From: Antedon mediterranea
Taxonomy: Eukaryota > Echinodermata > Crinoidea > Comatulida > Antedonidae
Reading direction: 5' to 3'
DNA: 60,000 nucleotides
Assembly: GCF_964355755.1 (NCBI RefSeq)
Contig: NC_092679.1
Coordinates: 23,810,432-23,870,431, forward strand
Part shown: piece by piece, positions 10,808 to 23,036 of the stretch
How the letters are laid out: every line of letters starts with the position of its first letter
How positions within the stretch are numbered: the first letter of the stretch is position 1
Program-made: the position numbers and the translations under genes
Notes under the pieces: model-generated
Databases searched by the model: none
What the model was told of the DNA's origin: nothing
What the model saw: the letters and a program-made list of their open reading frames with translations, nothing else

Positions 10808-13800
10808 TCAATACATATCTTGCAGCACACTATTCTCAATGTCATCGGTCATCCCCCAGTGGTCCATGATGTCCTCGCCGATCCAATGACCATTAAACGA
10901 GTCCATCTTTAGAATGCGTGTAAACAGTCTCAAGTAGTCCATAGCCTTCACGTCACCAGTCCTTGTGTGCTCGTTGTAACCAAGATCTATGCATATATAG
11001 CTGCTACCGGGCGCCCATACTCTAAATACACAAAACCAAAACATAGGAAATTGAGTAGGGATACAGCAAAATTTATGTGACAACCTTACGTACATCCAAC
11101 ATGATCAAATAATAATTTATTGTGTAATGTAATAAATGAATACAATTTTTTTTTTATAAAAAAATAAATTTACTGTGTTTTTGTATGAGAAAAATAATAT
11201 TTCCCGAGAAAAATAAAAGAATACCCTACTGGGGGATTTCCATCTTTCAAAGTGACTAACTTCCTTTAAATATCTAATATCATCAGGGAACCCAGAGAGC
11301 CCGATAATGGATGTTTGTTTCGTGTGTACAACACCGCACCATCTCTATCGGGCCATTCTTGATCTCATCAATGCACAAAATAGTATAGCATAATAACAAT
11401 TTAGCTTCATTACAATGCAATGAGACAATTAAATTATACAATTCATTTACACCAAGAATGACAAATAGTTTTTAAAACAGTCAGCCCCACAGTAATAGAA
11501 CCAAAATGTCAAAATAGACAAATATAAAATATTAAATATCACTCATATATTTCATAAAACATACAAAAATAAAGAGAAATTCCTACTCTAAAATCTTAAG
11601 TAAATTCTGCTTTCGTTTTGTCATCATATTTCGAACAAAATATATAAAGAGAGAAGTTTCTTCTGCGGTCATATTGTTTTCGTTGAACATTTCCATCTTT
11701 GGAGTCAGCTTCACCAAGCAAATTCTGTCATTCTGTTAAATATTAAAAAAAATTGTATGTAAATTTTAATGTATGCTTTCCCTAGTTTAGTTTATTTATA
11801 ACAACATTTTATGAGGGTGGTCCATCCATCACAAGTCTGTAGCTTTACAACTCTCGAACCCCCTTCTTTAATTTTACAATTTGCCTGCTGGTTAGGGATA
11901 ATTGAACATAACATTGTCATTTAAGTAAATAAAAATAAGGCCTATTTACTGGTATTGTTGCCGTTTGTCTCTAGTTTGAAAGGCCATTTCAGGTAAAGGA
12001 GCGTTATTCAAACCCTACAAAGCTTAAAGGATTTGTGTTGTAATATTTATACTACCTTGGCTTTGCCTGCCTTTTCTTGGAATAGCAACGATGAAAGACT
12101 TACCTAAATTCAGAAAAAGAAAGAGCAAAACAAGCTGTGTTACTATAAATGCACTTGCCAATTGTCTGACGCAATATACAAGCACAAAACAGATATCTTA
12201 CAGTGTGTAAACATTCCATTTGGAAGCCTATCTGCATTAATACTGAGATGGCTTGATACTTGACCATATAGCTTGTAGGCCCTTGAGTTAAAGTCTGAAA
12301 AAAAGGAAAAACACCTAAATATAATTACAACCTAGCTGTACTGCATCTCAACGTCAAGTAGACAACCAGAGTCAGATAAATCACATTTTTCTCATTTATT
12401 TATTTATTTTTACATTAGTACTGATCTAGACTAAAGCTCTGTTTACACTATCATACTAGTTTGACAACAAGAGTGTGATCTGTCCAAATATGGTAGTGAT
12501 ATGACATCATCATGTCCATATATGGGCACATCACATTTTTTTGTCACATAAAGTTTGATTTAGAGCTGTAGATTATCTACCCTCGTAAAAAAGAATCCTT
12601 TCTTTTCAAATTTAATGATGCAATCAAGAACATTTTAAAGAATTTGACTACGATTAGCATTTACCTTATATGTTTTTTCAAACATTAACAGGTTGCACTC
12701 CACTGGGCCAAATTTGAAAACACCAAATCTTTGCAACTGCAAGACTGCTAAAGTGTACAAGTTTGTTCTCTCTGTCATTTTATTGGCTATGCTCCCAACC
12801 ACTTTAATTACAGGCTCTGCAATAGTAGTGAAATAAACAATGTAAAATCAGCTTTGCATGTTTAATTTAAGAATATTTCAAAATGAAGATGTAAAATATT
12901 CTATTTTACTAAAGTATAAACCAAAACAGTAAAACCTTCAGAGTACGGAGTATGGGCTTGCCTAATATGGTTTTACCCCCTGGAGGTTACTTGGAAAATT
13001 CTATAATACAGTGTCATATGCATCACACTATATGGCACTTGTATCATAGGTCATATTACTCCACTCAAATGTATACAATAATTACATTGATAATAAAGAT
13101 ACGTAGATACATAGTTTATGGGTTAAGATACACAGAAGCCAAAGTGGCTTGTCTTTGTAGTCCTAAGCATAAACATAAAACATATACGGACGCATTACAT
13201 TAACAAAAATGACATTTTGAGACAGAAAAAGAAAAAAAAATAAAGTGAGATAAGCAAAATATTTACAACCCCAATTTTGAAGTAGCAATAGTAGCTAGCA
13301 ATATGTTTCAAATATCATCTTTTTAATATTGTACTTTAGCATAGGGAGCGAGGTCATTCTAGAGTAGACTGAAGTTTATTCCAGTAAGTTGGTCCTTCAA
13401 TGAAAATTGATCTTTTATTAATTTCTAGTCTACTGTGTGGAATATATATCTTATTTGCGTTTCTTAATGTCTTTAAGCGATCAGTTTTAGGGTTTAAATC
13501 AATCAAGTTGTTTATAGGGATAGATGGGAAGTTCCTGGAGATGATATTTGAACATAAAGCATGCAATTTGAATTTTATTTATATCGTATATATTTAACAT
13601 TTTTAAACTTTGTAATAGTGGTTTGGAGGCTGTTCTCATCGGTGAGTTTGTAATCATTCTAGCTATACGTTTTTGTAATTTATGTATTTTTTCTAAGTTT
13701 GTTGGATATTCATTTCCCCATATTATATTGCAGTAATAGAGGTTTGGTAAGCTAAACGCATTGTACGAATTTAAAAGAAAATGTTTAGGAAAGACGTGTT

Positions 13801-16739
13801 TTACCTTGTAGATGATACCAATGGATTTAGCGATTTTATTTGAGATGCAGTTTATATGGGGTTTCCAACATAAATGTTCATTTATATGTATTCCGAGAAA
13901 CATAACTGTTTGTTCTCTTTGTAATATTGAATTGCTAATTTGGATTTGGGAAGTAATTTCAGGGATCTTTTTTTGTCGAGGTCTAAAAATAATGTAGTTA
14001 GTCTTATCGACATTTAAAATAAGTTTGTTTGTCATAACCCATTTATTAATTTTTGAAAGTTCAATATTTAATGTGTCTATAAGATTGTTTATATTATTAT
14101 CACTCATGAAAACAGTGGTATCATCTGCAAAGGAAATCACGTTTATTTTATCACTTACTCTAATAATATCGTTAACATAGATAAGAAATAACAAGGGTCC
14201 AAGAATGGACCCTTGCGGTACTCCACATTTAATATGTTGGAGTGATGATTTGGTTTGATTTATTTGTACAAATTGTTTTCGTTCTTGTAAATAGCTTTGA
14301 ATCCATTTGTAACCAGTTCCTCGTATACCATAGTGATGTATCTTTTTAAGCAAAATATCATGATTCATTACATCGAATGCCTTTGATAGGTCCATAAATA
14401 CGCTAATTAAGTATTTCTTGTTCTCGAAAGATGTGATTATGTGTTTTGTTAGTTCAAGTATGGCGTGGGATGTTGAGTGCTTAGCTCGGAATCCGTATTG
14501 GTGGGGGTTTAAGAGTGCATATTTCGTTAAGTAGGTGTATAGTTTATTATACATTGCTCTTTCAAGCAATACATATATGCGATACATATTCTATGTGACC
14601 CTTTTAATTAAATACAGTATGTGGAGATACAGTACAGAGAATCAGGTGGGAGAGTATGTTTTGGGAAGGACATCATAAACAATGAAGAAAAAATCATTTA
14701 AAATCAACCCATTCTGCAGGTTAGTTGCAATGTTCATGGGGCAATCTTTATGACCAATGAAATGATAGGTAAATGTGACACAAAAACAACCAATCAAATA
14801 GCAAGGATTCGAAATGTGTTTCATAAAAAATACTAACCATTAACATTGGGGCAATTTTCATTACTAAGCTTTTGTTCAAATATCCCGGACATGTCAACAC
14901 AAGCGTCCTTGAATGATTGCAGCGTCCTCAGCACAGTAAAACTGTCGCCCGCGACAACTTGATAGCGCTTCCCAGGCTCAGCTTCTAGTTGTTTTAATAT
15001 CGGAACCAGTCCAGGCTCTTTCTCAATAACAATAAGGTTACCTACTCCACCTGCTAGTAAATGTCTCGTCAGTACTCCAGCTCCTGAAATATAAATAACA
15101 ATAAGGTTACCTACACCACCTGCTAGTAAATGTCTCGTCAGTACTCCAGCTCCTGAAATATAATCAAACTGTAAAGTTAGGATGATTATTAAATTAGTAA
15201 TTCATACATTATATATAATTAATTTTGAATGAGATATGGTCAGAATATAAAGGACATGATGAGCCACAGTACTTGAAAAAAAAGCTCAATGGTCAAAATA
15301 ACATTGCAGTTAACAGTGATAATCGGATAACATTCAAGCTAAATTTATATTCCAAGGTTCAAAAACATGATAAAAATACATACAAAAAACAATAAAATTA
15401 AGATATGTGAAAACAGAAAAAGTTTATCAATAAAAAATTGTTAAAATTTATATACAATCTGCAGACAGTACTGTTTCGATCTTATTAGATCTCGTCAGTG
15501 CAGCTCAGGTTTCGAAATGAAATGTACTGCAGAACTGGCACAATATATAGGCTGAGCCAGGTATGCGGGACATGGTACACTGATTATGAACACAAAGAGT
15601 GCACAAGCTCAACGAGCGTGCTTTGCAAAATGCTAATAGTATTCACAACAAAAATGCACCAAAAAACAATTCCAACACACAATCTATTGGCTATTTGTTT
15701 TGAGAACATAATTTCATTTGACATTTGTCTCATTTATGCTCAAGGCAATTTATTCGTAAGTTGTTAAATTATTTATATTCTCGCAGCAGACACAGACCAC
15801 ATTGTTCTTCCCTGTGCAGAGATAAAATTAAGTATCTCATCGATATAAAAGAAGTATTTAGTTGTGGCATTGTAAACAATTTGAACAAAATTTAATAAAT
15901 AATATATAAAACTGATCCACACCTGCCGTTATTTCTACAATTTGTGATGTTTCATGTTTTAGTGAATCACCGGGCCAAATTAATTCCTTTACGACTTTTG
16001 CAAACTCTGTCTTCAAAAAATATTTACAATTCTGTTGTCGCAGACATTGGAAGTCTTTTCGCAATTTTTGAACAAACGAGTCATCTTCGAACGTTGTTGA
16101 TGCGCAATTACGAGAAAAGACATAATTACTGCTAAGACGCAATCTTAATAGATTATTTGTTCTTAATATAGAATTTGGTAAACTATGTTTTACAACTGAT
16201 ACTGACGGACGGGTAGTAAGCAATTTGGAAGGTGTAACTTTTTCTAGGCGATGTTGAGCAGAGGTCCGGCATAACTTGACAGTTATGCCTTTTTCTAGAC
16301 GTGTAGCAGTTATATCAGGAGTTTTGTATTTTTCAACTAGAGCCCGCAAACAAGGCTCCACGCCCCAATCAAACTCTTTTTGAAGACGTTGCTGAAGAGG
16401 AATTGGAATAAATTCATTCTCTTTAGCATTCCTCAGAGAATTCCTGTATATTGTTTTGCTAGTTGGTGAAAACTGCTGACCACATATTATGGATTTAGAA
16501 ACCACTTTTCTCTTTAGATGTGATGAATTACAGTTAATATGAACATCAGTGTTCTGTTCAGGAGCAAAACCAACGAATACTGGGATGATGGTGTTATCTC
16601 CAATACCCTGTTGAACAGATGTTGGCGATGTGTTGTGCAATATACTAAACTGTTGCACGGTCGGTAATATATTTAGACTATTTAGCCGTTTAAGTCCAAT
16701 GCACCACCAGTGCTTTTGACACATGTGACAGAGATTCAT
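10808..16739 (-). CDS. TFB2M: TFB2M-like mitochondrial transcription factor B2 / rRNA adenine dimethyltransferase family
   Basis: Seven minus-strand exons fit in phase: 16739-15923 (ATG), 15083-14838, 12817-12665, 12294-12202, 12103-12056, 11732-11587 and 11021-10808 (stop). The product would be about 571 residues, longer at the N terminus than the roughly 400 of vertebrate TFB2M. SAM-binding motif I spans the first intron (EITA|GAGVLT), followed by an acidic strand end (IVIEKEPGL). Exon 3 carries IKVVG, and in the shifted frame FKFGPVECNLLMFEK. Exon 4 ends MECLH, and the last exon has DYLRLFTRILKMD and a tryptophan. All align in order with what I recall of human TFB2M, which helps mitochondrial RNA polymerase melt promoters. 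Oddities: one extra base in an A5 run (T5 at 12778-12782 on +) breaks exon 3, and the exon 2 acceptor is duplicated. The upstream acceptor at 16748 implies a noncoding first exon. Confidence 0.8.
12433..12570. mobile_element. MITE family 2 copy 4 (TFB2M intron)
   Basis: It begins 'taaagctctgtttacacta' and contains 'tccaaatatggtagtgata' and 'tgacatcatcatgtccata'. The right end is decayed to 'gatttagagctgtag'. It sits in the intron between TFB2M-like exons 3 and 4. Confidence 0.7.
12778..12782 (-). other. Apparent 1-base frameshift in TFB2M-like exon 3
   Basis: On the minus strand this is an A5 run. Upstream of it the phase set by exon 2 reads PVIKVVGSIANK. Downstream of it only the +1-shifted frame continues the TFB2M family pattern and ends in phase 0 at the donor 12665, which agrees with exon 4. 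Four A instead of five restores one continuous exon. It could be a real lesion, a polymorphism or an assembly error. Confidence 0.7.
13354..14590 (-). mobile_element. 5'-truncated LINE reverse transcriptase in TFB2M intron 2
   Basis: A long minus-strand frame (14587-13499) encodes non-LTR reverse transcriptase blocks in order: [43 protein letters not shown], the catalytic FADD, and the thumb-side CNIIWGN and LQKRIARMI. A frameshift near 13540 moves the reading to the overlapping frame that ends at 13354 (TYWNKLQSTLE). There is no endonuclease domain, so it is 5' truncated. The type is Jockey/CR1-like. It lies in the same orientation as the host gene, within a 2-kb intron. Confidence 0.85.
15025..15162 (-). 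repeat. 69-bp tandem duplication across TFB2M-like exon 2 acceptor
   Basis: Two adjacent copies (15025-15093 and 15094-15162) differ by a single base (a/t, synonymous, GGA versus GGT on the minus strand). Each contains a complete 3' splice site and the codons for GAGVLTRHLLAGGVGNLIVI. The period of 69 is a multiple of three and the joint reads without a stop. Splicing to the distal acceptor would therefore add 23 residues in frame and double SAM motif I. Confidence 0.85.
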
Positions 16740-17921
16740 GTTGATATCTGAAAATCAATAACAAATGTAGTTACAGTAATACATAATTTTCCTTTCTTTA
16801 ATATACCATTTCTAATAATAAATAATGTCAAATCAATCTCTTTATTCATCAAAAAGTATATAGTTATTTAATAACTTTATAAATGAATATTGCCAGGGAA
16901 ATTTCTTATTTAGGGCCTACTACTGTGTATTCTATACTAGGCCTTAATACCAATACTTAAACCATTTCAAACTAAAATATTTAATTTATTATTTAATAAA
17001 TAATACTTTAAATATTAATACCACTAAAAAATTAATAACAGTCCTAGGCCTAGCTTTACATCAACAACTAGCTAGGCCTAGCCTACTAGTCATATCCGAG
17101 TGAGATGTTTTAGAATTAACATTTTTTAAGACTAAGAAAGAGTAAGATGAACCCACGTCGGATGTCTAAAATAAAGGAATAGAATTAAAGAAAGCCTATA
17201 GATAGCGGCTTACTACCTATATATAGCCTAGGCCCTCTACTAGCTAGCCTACCACACAACACACAGCACTCACACTCGCTTGTCGCACCTCTCTCAGTCT
17301 CTGTCTGCCGCGCTGACTGCTGAGGTTGTAGTAAGGCCAAGCCTAGGTCTAATTAACTATCATAATAAACCGTACAGAAGTAGATCTAGCCTAGTTTGAT
17401 GACCTTTTTTAAATATATATATAGCCTAGCGAGCCTACACATTATTCTGGACATTGTTGTTTGTAGGCCTACCCTAGGCCTACCTGAAACACAACCCACA
17501 TGCTGTCTCTAGGCCTACGTCGTCTCTACCGACCCGTGTTTTTTGTTGAAACAATATGTCGCCCTCTACAACAAGAAATTACGATGGCCCATAAGTTCAA
17601 TATCATTTATTTCTTGAGGAATAAGATATTCACAAGGTTTCCCTCCAATTAAAGTCCACTTTGGGAGACCCAGGTAGTCCTTAGTAGCTTTAGTCCCTAA
17701 TTCGAACCCCTCCAACTAAAGACCGGCGGCGCTATTTATTATTAGTCTTTAAATTACATCATTTAGAGAGAAAATATAGTGTCAGAATGAATTATCTCCC
17801 CGAAGACTGAAAGTCCGGGTCTTCAGGTTTGTCTGTCTGTCCTATCCATTTACGTACCTGTAGTTTTTGTCTGATTTTCTTCCAATTTTTAATTGGAGAG
17901 GTCCGATTGGAGGGAGTCTAG
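16740..17921 (-). promoter_or_regulatory. TFB2M-like 5' region with probable noncoding first exon
   Basis: An acceptor (ttttcag) sits nine bases upstream of the ATG, so a 5' UTR intron is expected. On the minus strand a good donor (cag|gtaggc) ends a possible noncoding exon at 17484. Around it the sequence is less AT-rich and has no TATA box that I can identify. A diverged inverted pair (ctccaatta at about 17643 and taattggag at about 17889) may mark a small repeat. The rest shows nothing I recognise. Confidence 0.35.
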
Positions 17922-19204
17922 ACCGGGCGCCCGGAAGATTTATTCATGTGAAAAGATACAAAAGGTTTGATGATGTAGTTAGGTGCGTATTAGGGCGAGA
18001 TGCAATATTCGACATTGCTGCCGGGTCACAGCCTGTACACAGGGCCTGTGGGGATCATAACATAGGGGGGTAAAAATGCATTTATTTATGTGAAGCGATA
18101 CAAGGATAAACTTTTTTGGATATCATTCGCAGTGGGCTACTAATGATTACATCACCAATGACAGCAACTTAATCCTGTACGGGGCGCCAAACAGCAACAT
18201 TTTAGGGCCACGCCCAAATGGGTTTATTCATGTGAAGCGATACAAGGTTGAATCTTTTTTAATGGTAGCAGTATATATTGGGGATGACAAAAACACCAAT
18301 GACAGCAACTTTATCCTGTACATAAGCTCAGACAGCAGTCCTAAAGGTCCGCAGATTCCCCCTATTCGGCTATATACTCGGCGCGTATGTCGTCTTATGG
18401 CGTTCAGCTGAGTTAGAAATACGTGATACGGACTCGGACTGACAATAAATACACAGCAGAATGATAAAACAATAAATAAAGAGAGCAGTTGTTTGCTGTA
18501 CCAAATCATCAAACATCAAACTCTTAGGAACTCGCCCAAAATGGGTTTATCCATGAAGTGTGTAATCATTTTTGAAAAAATGTTGTTTTTTTTCACTTTT
18601 TTCGGTACACACCAGCTCTAATACCCGAGGCTCCATTCGTGATCAACAATGTTGATAATACAAACACATTCACGATAACGAGTGACTTTTATTTTATAAT
18701 TGAAATGTATCTTTATTTTGGAATAATAAATAACACCAACAAAAACACTTAAAATAACCAACAGCAGATTTGTATTTTAGGGTATCATTTTGAACAATCA
18801 ATATTTTATCAAAATCATTATTTCACAACACAAAATAATATAATTTAAGAATATTTTTCAGATAAACTAATTAATAATTACACTCATAATGATCGACACC
18901 GGTACCGATTATTGTGCATTATTATTATAACTCGATTTAAATATTGTTTTAATTACACGCTAGACACTAGTGATATGTCTATATGAAAAAAGGCAACGAA
19001 ATCTAAATTTGCAACATTTTTTACATAACATAACATAATAGTAAAGTAAATAATAGTTCGAATTCAACATAATCACTTAGAGAATTGGTAAGGTATAGAT
19101 TAGACTATCGATTGCACACTATTACTAAAAAAAAGTAACCGTTTTTATGTGAATTAGACTGATAAAAACCAACAAAAAACTTAATCTGCCAACATTTTAA
19201 ACGT

Positions 19205-19850
19205 CGTTACTTGTCCATAATGGATTGACTACTGTATCGATTACTGCACATTGTTTTACTATAACTGCCGAAGTCAAATTTAAAATTGTTACTGTACTAA
19301 CATTATACAGTGATATCTGATAAAAGGCAACATTAATAATACTGGACAAAATTAAATATCATTACTTATCCACAGTGGATCGACTACTGTATTGATTATT
19401 GCACATTATTTTTCTCTAACTGAACCCAGGTCGAATATTTTACATGCAGTGTAACTACCGACACACTGTAAAAGCACAATTGAGCAAAGACAATGTACTA
19501 ACATTAGACAGTGATATCTGATAAAATGCAACATACTCAGGACCAAATTAAATATCGTTACTTATCCATAATGGATCGACTACTGTATCGATTATTGCAC
19601 ATTATTTTACTATAACTGCCGAAGTCAAATTTAAAATTGTTACTGTACTAACATTATACAGTGATATCTGATAAAAGGCAACATTAATAATACTGGACAA
19701 AATTAAATATCATTCCTTATCCACAGTGGATCGACTACTGTATTGATTATTGCACATTATTTTTCTCTAACTGAACCCAGGTCGAATATTTTACATGCAG
19801 TGTAACTACCGACACACTGTAAAAGCACAATTGAGCAAAGACATCGAGGT
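19205..19850 (+). repeat. Subterminal tandem repeats, left arm of long-TIR element
   Basis: Four units of about 155-190 bp share the core 'gatcgactactgtatcgatt' followed by 'attgcacattat' (cores near 19222, 19377, 19571 and 19727, with small changes). Diverged relatives occur near 18890 and 19095. The mirrored right arm holds only three (near 20960, 21100 and 21268). Such repeats in long-TIR transposons often bind transposase; here that is inference. Confidence 0.7.
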
Positions 19851-20167
19851 TACTGGCTGTATGCATTAAATAACTGAATATTGTACATTCATCATATTCC
19901 ATTGTTACTAGCTAAAAAGAATACACGATATAATAAAACCAATAGGGGCTATTGGATTTCTTTTTACATGATTTGTGACAGCGTCATTTATAAATTGGAT
20001 TATATCACACTGTAATGATACTGGATTCTGCTTGCCAACTATCTATGGATCAAATAGTTCAGTATTTACATTTGATATATTATACAATATTTACTTCAAA
20101 ACTGTCAAATGTTTTATGTAAACGATTAAAAACTATTAAATCAGCCGTAATGCATAATCTTTTTAGT

Positions 20168-20521
20168 TTATCTATTCGTCATCATCACAATCACTTTCAC
20201 TGTCATCACTCCAAGGTTGGTCATCATCGATTTCAATCCATAGTTTAATGGGCGTAGGTTTTGTGTTGGCTGAGGAGTATGAGCGTGTCTCCACATAATA
20301 GATACATAATTTGCCCTCAACAGATGCTGGGTGATTGTGATTTCACATGGTGGCAATGACGAACAGTTGATCTTCTTGACTTTCTTCTTTCCAGTTTTCA
20401 TTTTGCGAAACGATTGGTACCTGGCCTCATTAATACTGTTCATGCTTTTAAACCCATATATCTTGCATACATAGGCAGTGACTGCGGGTTTGTCCATCCT
20501 GTCACCACAAAGCGATCGCAA
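20168..20521 (-). pseudogene. Decayed ORF in centre of the long-TIR element
   Basis: The minus-strand frame reads AVTAYVCKIYGF, SINEARYQSF, SSLPPC, TQHLLRANYVSIMWR and then NYG. This pattern (ARYxxF, LPPC, xHxLRAxYxxxxW, YGW) recurs in predicted proteins of cnidarians and echinoderms that look repeat-derived; I recognise the pattern but know no formal family name. Just after NYG the reading becomes implausible, while the next frame continues IEIDDDQPWSDDSESD and more acidic residues to a stop near 20174. A one-base deletion is therefore likely. It may be a remnant of the element's own protein or captured host sequence. Confidence 0.4.
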
Positions 20522-20770
20522 TGACTTGCCTTTGCGGTAAAATCCAGTATCATTACAGTGTGATTATAATCAAATTGGTTTTATTATATCGTGTATTCTG
20601 TTCAGCTAGTAACAATGGAATATGAGGAATGTACAATATTTAGTTATTTAATGCATACAGCCAGTAAACTCGATGTCTTTGCTCATTGTGCTTTTACAGT
20701 GTGTCGGTATGCAAAATATTCGACCTGGGTTCAGTTGGAGATAAATAACGATATTTAATTTGGTCCAGTG

Positions 20771-20909
20771 TTGTATGGCTTTTTTTTTATCGTATTTTAT
20801 ATTTTATGTACTGTATCCATTTTATATTTGTATGTACTGTACTTTTGAAAAGGCCAACAGAGTTTCCCCATGGGGATAATAAAGTTTTAATTGAATTGAA
20901 TTGAATTGT
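20771..20909 (+). mobile_element. LINE 3' tail inserted in right arm
   Basis: This segment has no counterpart in the left arm. It ends with 'gggataataaagttttaatt' and then GAATT repeats, the same kind of tail seen at 47015-47035 and 51385-51402 after LINE remnants. It is therefore a retroposed 3' end that landed in the right arm after the palindrome formed. Confidence 0.65.
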
Positions 20910-22525
20910 TATTAATGTAACAATTTTAAATTTTACTTGGGCAGTTGGGCAGTAAAATAATGTGCAATAATCGATACAGTAGTCGATCCATTATGGATAA
21001 GTAACGATATTTAATTTGGTCCTGAGTATGTTGCAGATACCACTGTCTAATGTTAGTACAGTAACAATTTAAAATTTGACTTGGGCAGTTATAGTAAAAT
21101 AATGTGCAGTAATCAATACAGTAGTCGATCCATTATGGATAAATAACGATATTTAATTCGATTCAGTATTATTAATATTAATTAATGTTGCCTTTTATCA
21201 GATATCACTGTCTAATGTTAGTACAGTAACAATTAAAAGTTTAACTTTGGTTCAGTTAAAGTAAAACAATGTGCAGTAATCGATACAGTAGTCGATCCAT
21301 TATGGACAAGTAACGACGTTTAAAATGTTGTCAGATTAAGTTTTTTGTTGGCTTTTATCAGTCTAATTCACATAAAAACGGTTACTTTTTTTTAGTAATA
21401 GTGTGCAATCGATTATAGTCTAATCTATACCTTACCAATTCCCTAAGTGATTATGTTGAATTCGAACTATTATTTACTTTACTATTATGTTATGTTATGT
21501 TAAAAAATGTAGCAAATTTAGATTTCGTTGCCTTTTTTCATAGACATATTATCACTAGTGTCTAGTGTGTAATTAAAACAATATTTAAATCGAGTTATAA
21601 TAATAATGCACAATAATCGGTACCGGTGTCGATCATTATGAGTGTAATTATTTAGTTTATCTGAAAAATATTCTTAAAGTATATTATTTTGATCGAAATA
21701 ATGATTTTGATATAATATTGATTGTTCAAAATGTTACCCTAAAATACAAATCTGCTGTTGGTTATTTGTGTTTTTTTAAAGTAAATAAAATAAAAGTCAC
21801 TCGTTATCGTAAATGTGTTTGTATTATCGACATTGTTGATCACGAATGGAGCAAAAAAGAGAGAAAGAGAGAAAAAAATGATTCATACTTCATGGATAAA
21901 CCCATTTTGGGCGAGTTTCTAAGAGTTTGATGTTTGATGATTTGGTACAGCAAACAACTGCTCTCTTTATTTATTGTTTTATCATTCTGCTGTGTATTTA
22001 TTGTCAGTCTGAGTCCGTATCACGTATTTCTAACTCAGCTGAACGCCATAAGACGACATACGCGCCGAGTATATAGCCGAATAGGGGGAATCTGCGGACC
22101 TTTAGGACTGCTGTCTGAGCTTATGTACAGGATAAAGTTGCTGTCATTGGTGTTTTTGTCATCCCCAATATGTACTGCTGCCATTAAAAAAAGATTCAAC
22201 CTTGTATCGCTTCACATGAATAAACCCATTTGGGCGTGGCCCTAAAATGTTGCTGTTTGGCGCCCCGTACAGGATAAAGTTGCTGTCATTGGTGATGTAA
22301 TCATTAGTAGCCCACTGCGAATGATATCCAATAAAGTTTATCCTTGTATCGCTTCACATGAATAAATGCATTTTTACCCCCCTATGTTATGATCCCCACA
22401 GGCCCCATGTACAGGCTGTGACCCGGCAGCAATATCGAATATTGCATCTCGCCCTAATACGCACCTAACTACATCATCAAACATTTTGTATCTTTTCACA
22501 TGAATAAATCTTCCGGGCGCCCGGT

Positions 22526-22935
22526 CTAGTCACGTATACATATTTCATTAAAGGAGTGGCGAGGGCTGATCAAGTTTTTAATTAATAACTTTCATTCATT
22601 CATTTATATCAGTGGATTACATATAAAATATACATAGAAATTATGTTCGCTCTGAGATATACAAAATCAGATAAGTAAAAAACAATTAAAAAGTGTCGGA
22701 TCACTCTTGTACGACGGTATATGACAAGATTATTCAGTGTCCGAATGGCAGCTGGATAAAAAGCTGTTACGAAGTGTAAGTAGGAGGATTATTATGTTCA
22801 TACGTCGTCGCTCATACCTTTGATCTTTATTAGGCCTACACATGTTCTATATTTATAGATAATATTTCCTGCCTACAGGTGTAAAAACATTTTATATAAT
22901 TAGAAACTTTTATATCAATAAACCATGATATTTTT
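22526..22935. other. Unassigned sequence between two transposons
   Basis: AT-rich DNA without ORFs that look coding. Nothing was recognised beyond a few short oligo-A runs. Confidence 0.35.
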
Positions 22936-23036
22936 ACGGAAGCCCATTCGGGCCACAAGTTAACTATATTTTAAAAGCTGTTATCTGGCGGCCGCCACTT
23001 AATTATCTGGCGGCCGCCAGATAATTAAGTGGCGGT
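22936..23036. mobile_element. NotI-rich fold-back element, short copy
   Basis: It begins 'acggaagcccattcgggcc' and carries 'ttatctggcggccgccact' units. The second unit is followed at once by its own inverse, so the copy is a small perfect hairpin, but the right terminal sequence is missing. The full version lies at 28544. It sits upstream of the cGLR pseudogene A. Confidence 0.75.

Larger units (their letters stand above)
17922..22525. mobile_element. 4.6-kb DNA element with ~2-kb terminal inverted repeats
   Basis: The two ends are 'accgggcgcccggaagattt' and its inverse, each flanked by CTAG (17918-17921 and 22526-22529), a candidate 4-bp target duplication. The arms (about 17922-20027 and 20541-22525) match along nearly their whole length with few differences, forming one enormous hairpin-capable palindrome. 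A unique centre of about 510 bp remains. The outermost bases are themselves a perfect palindrome (CCGGGCGCCCGG). The arms contain subterminal tandem units, and the right arm has a LINE tail inserted. It is presumably a non-autonomous or decayed long-TIR (fold-back) DNA transposon; I cannot assign the superfamily. Confidence 0.85.

Noticed and set aside
18228-18512. 94-residue minus-strand frame in the left arm, mirrored as a 103-residue + strand frame at 21934-22245
   Set aside because: Both arms are near-identical copies, so keeping the frame twice is not independent evidence. The sequence resembles no family I know and overlaps repeat DNA.
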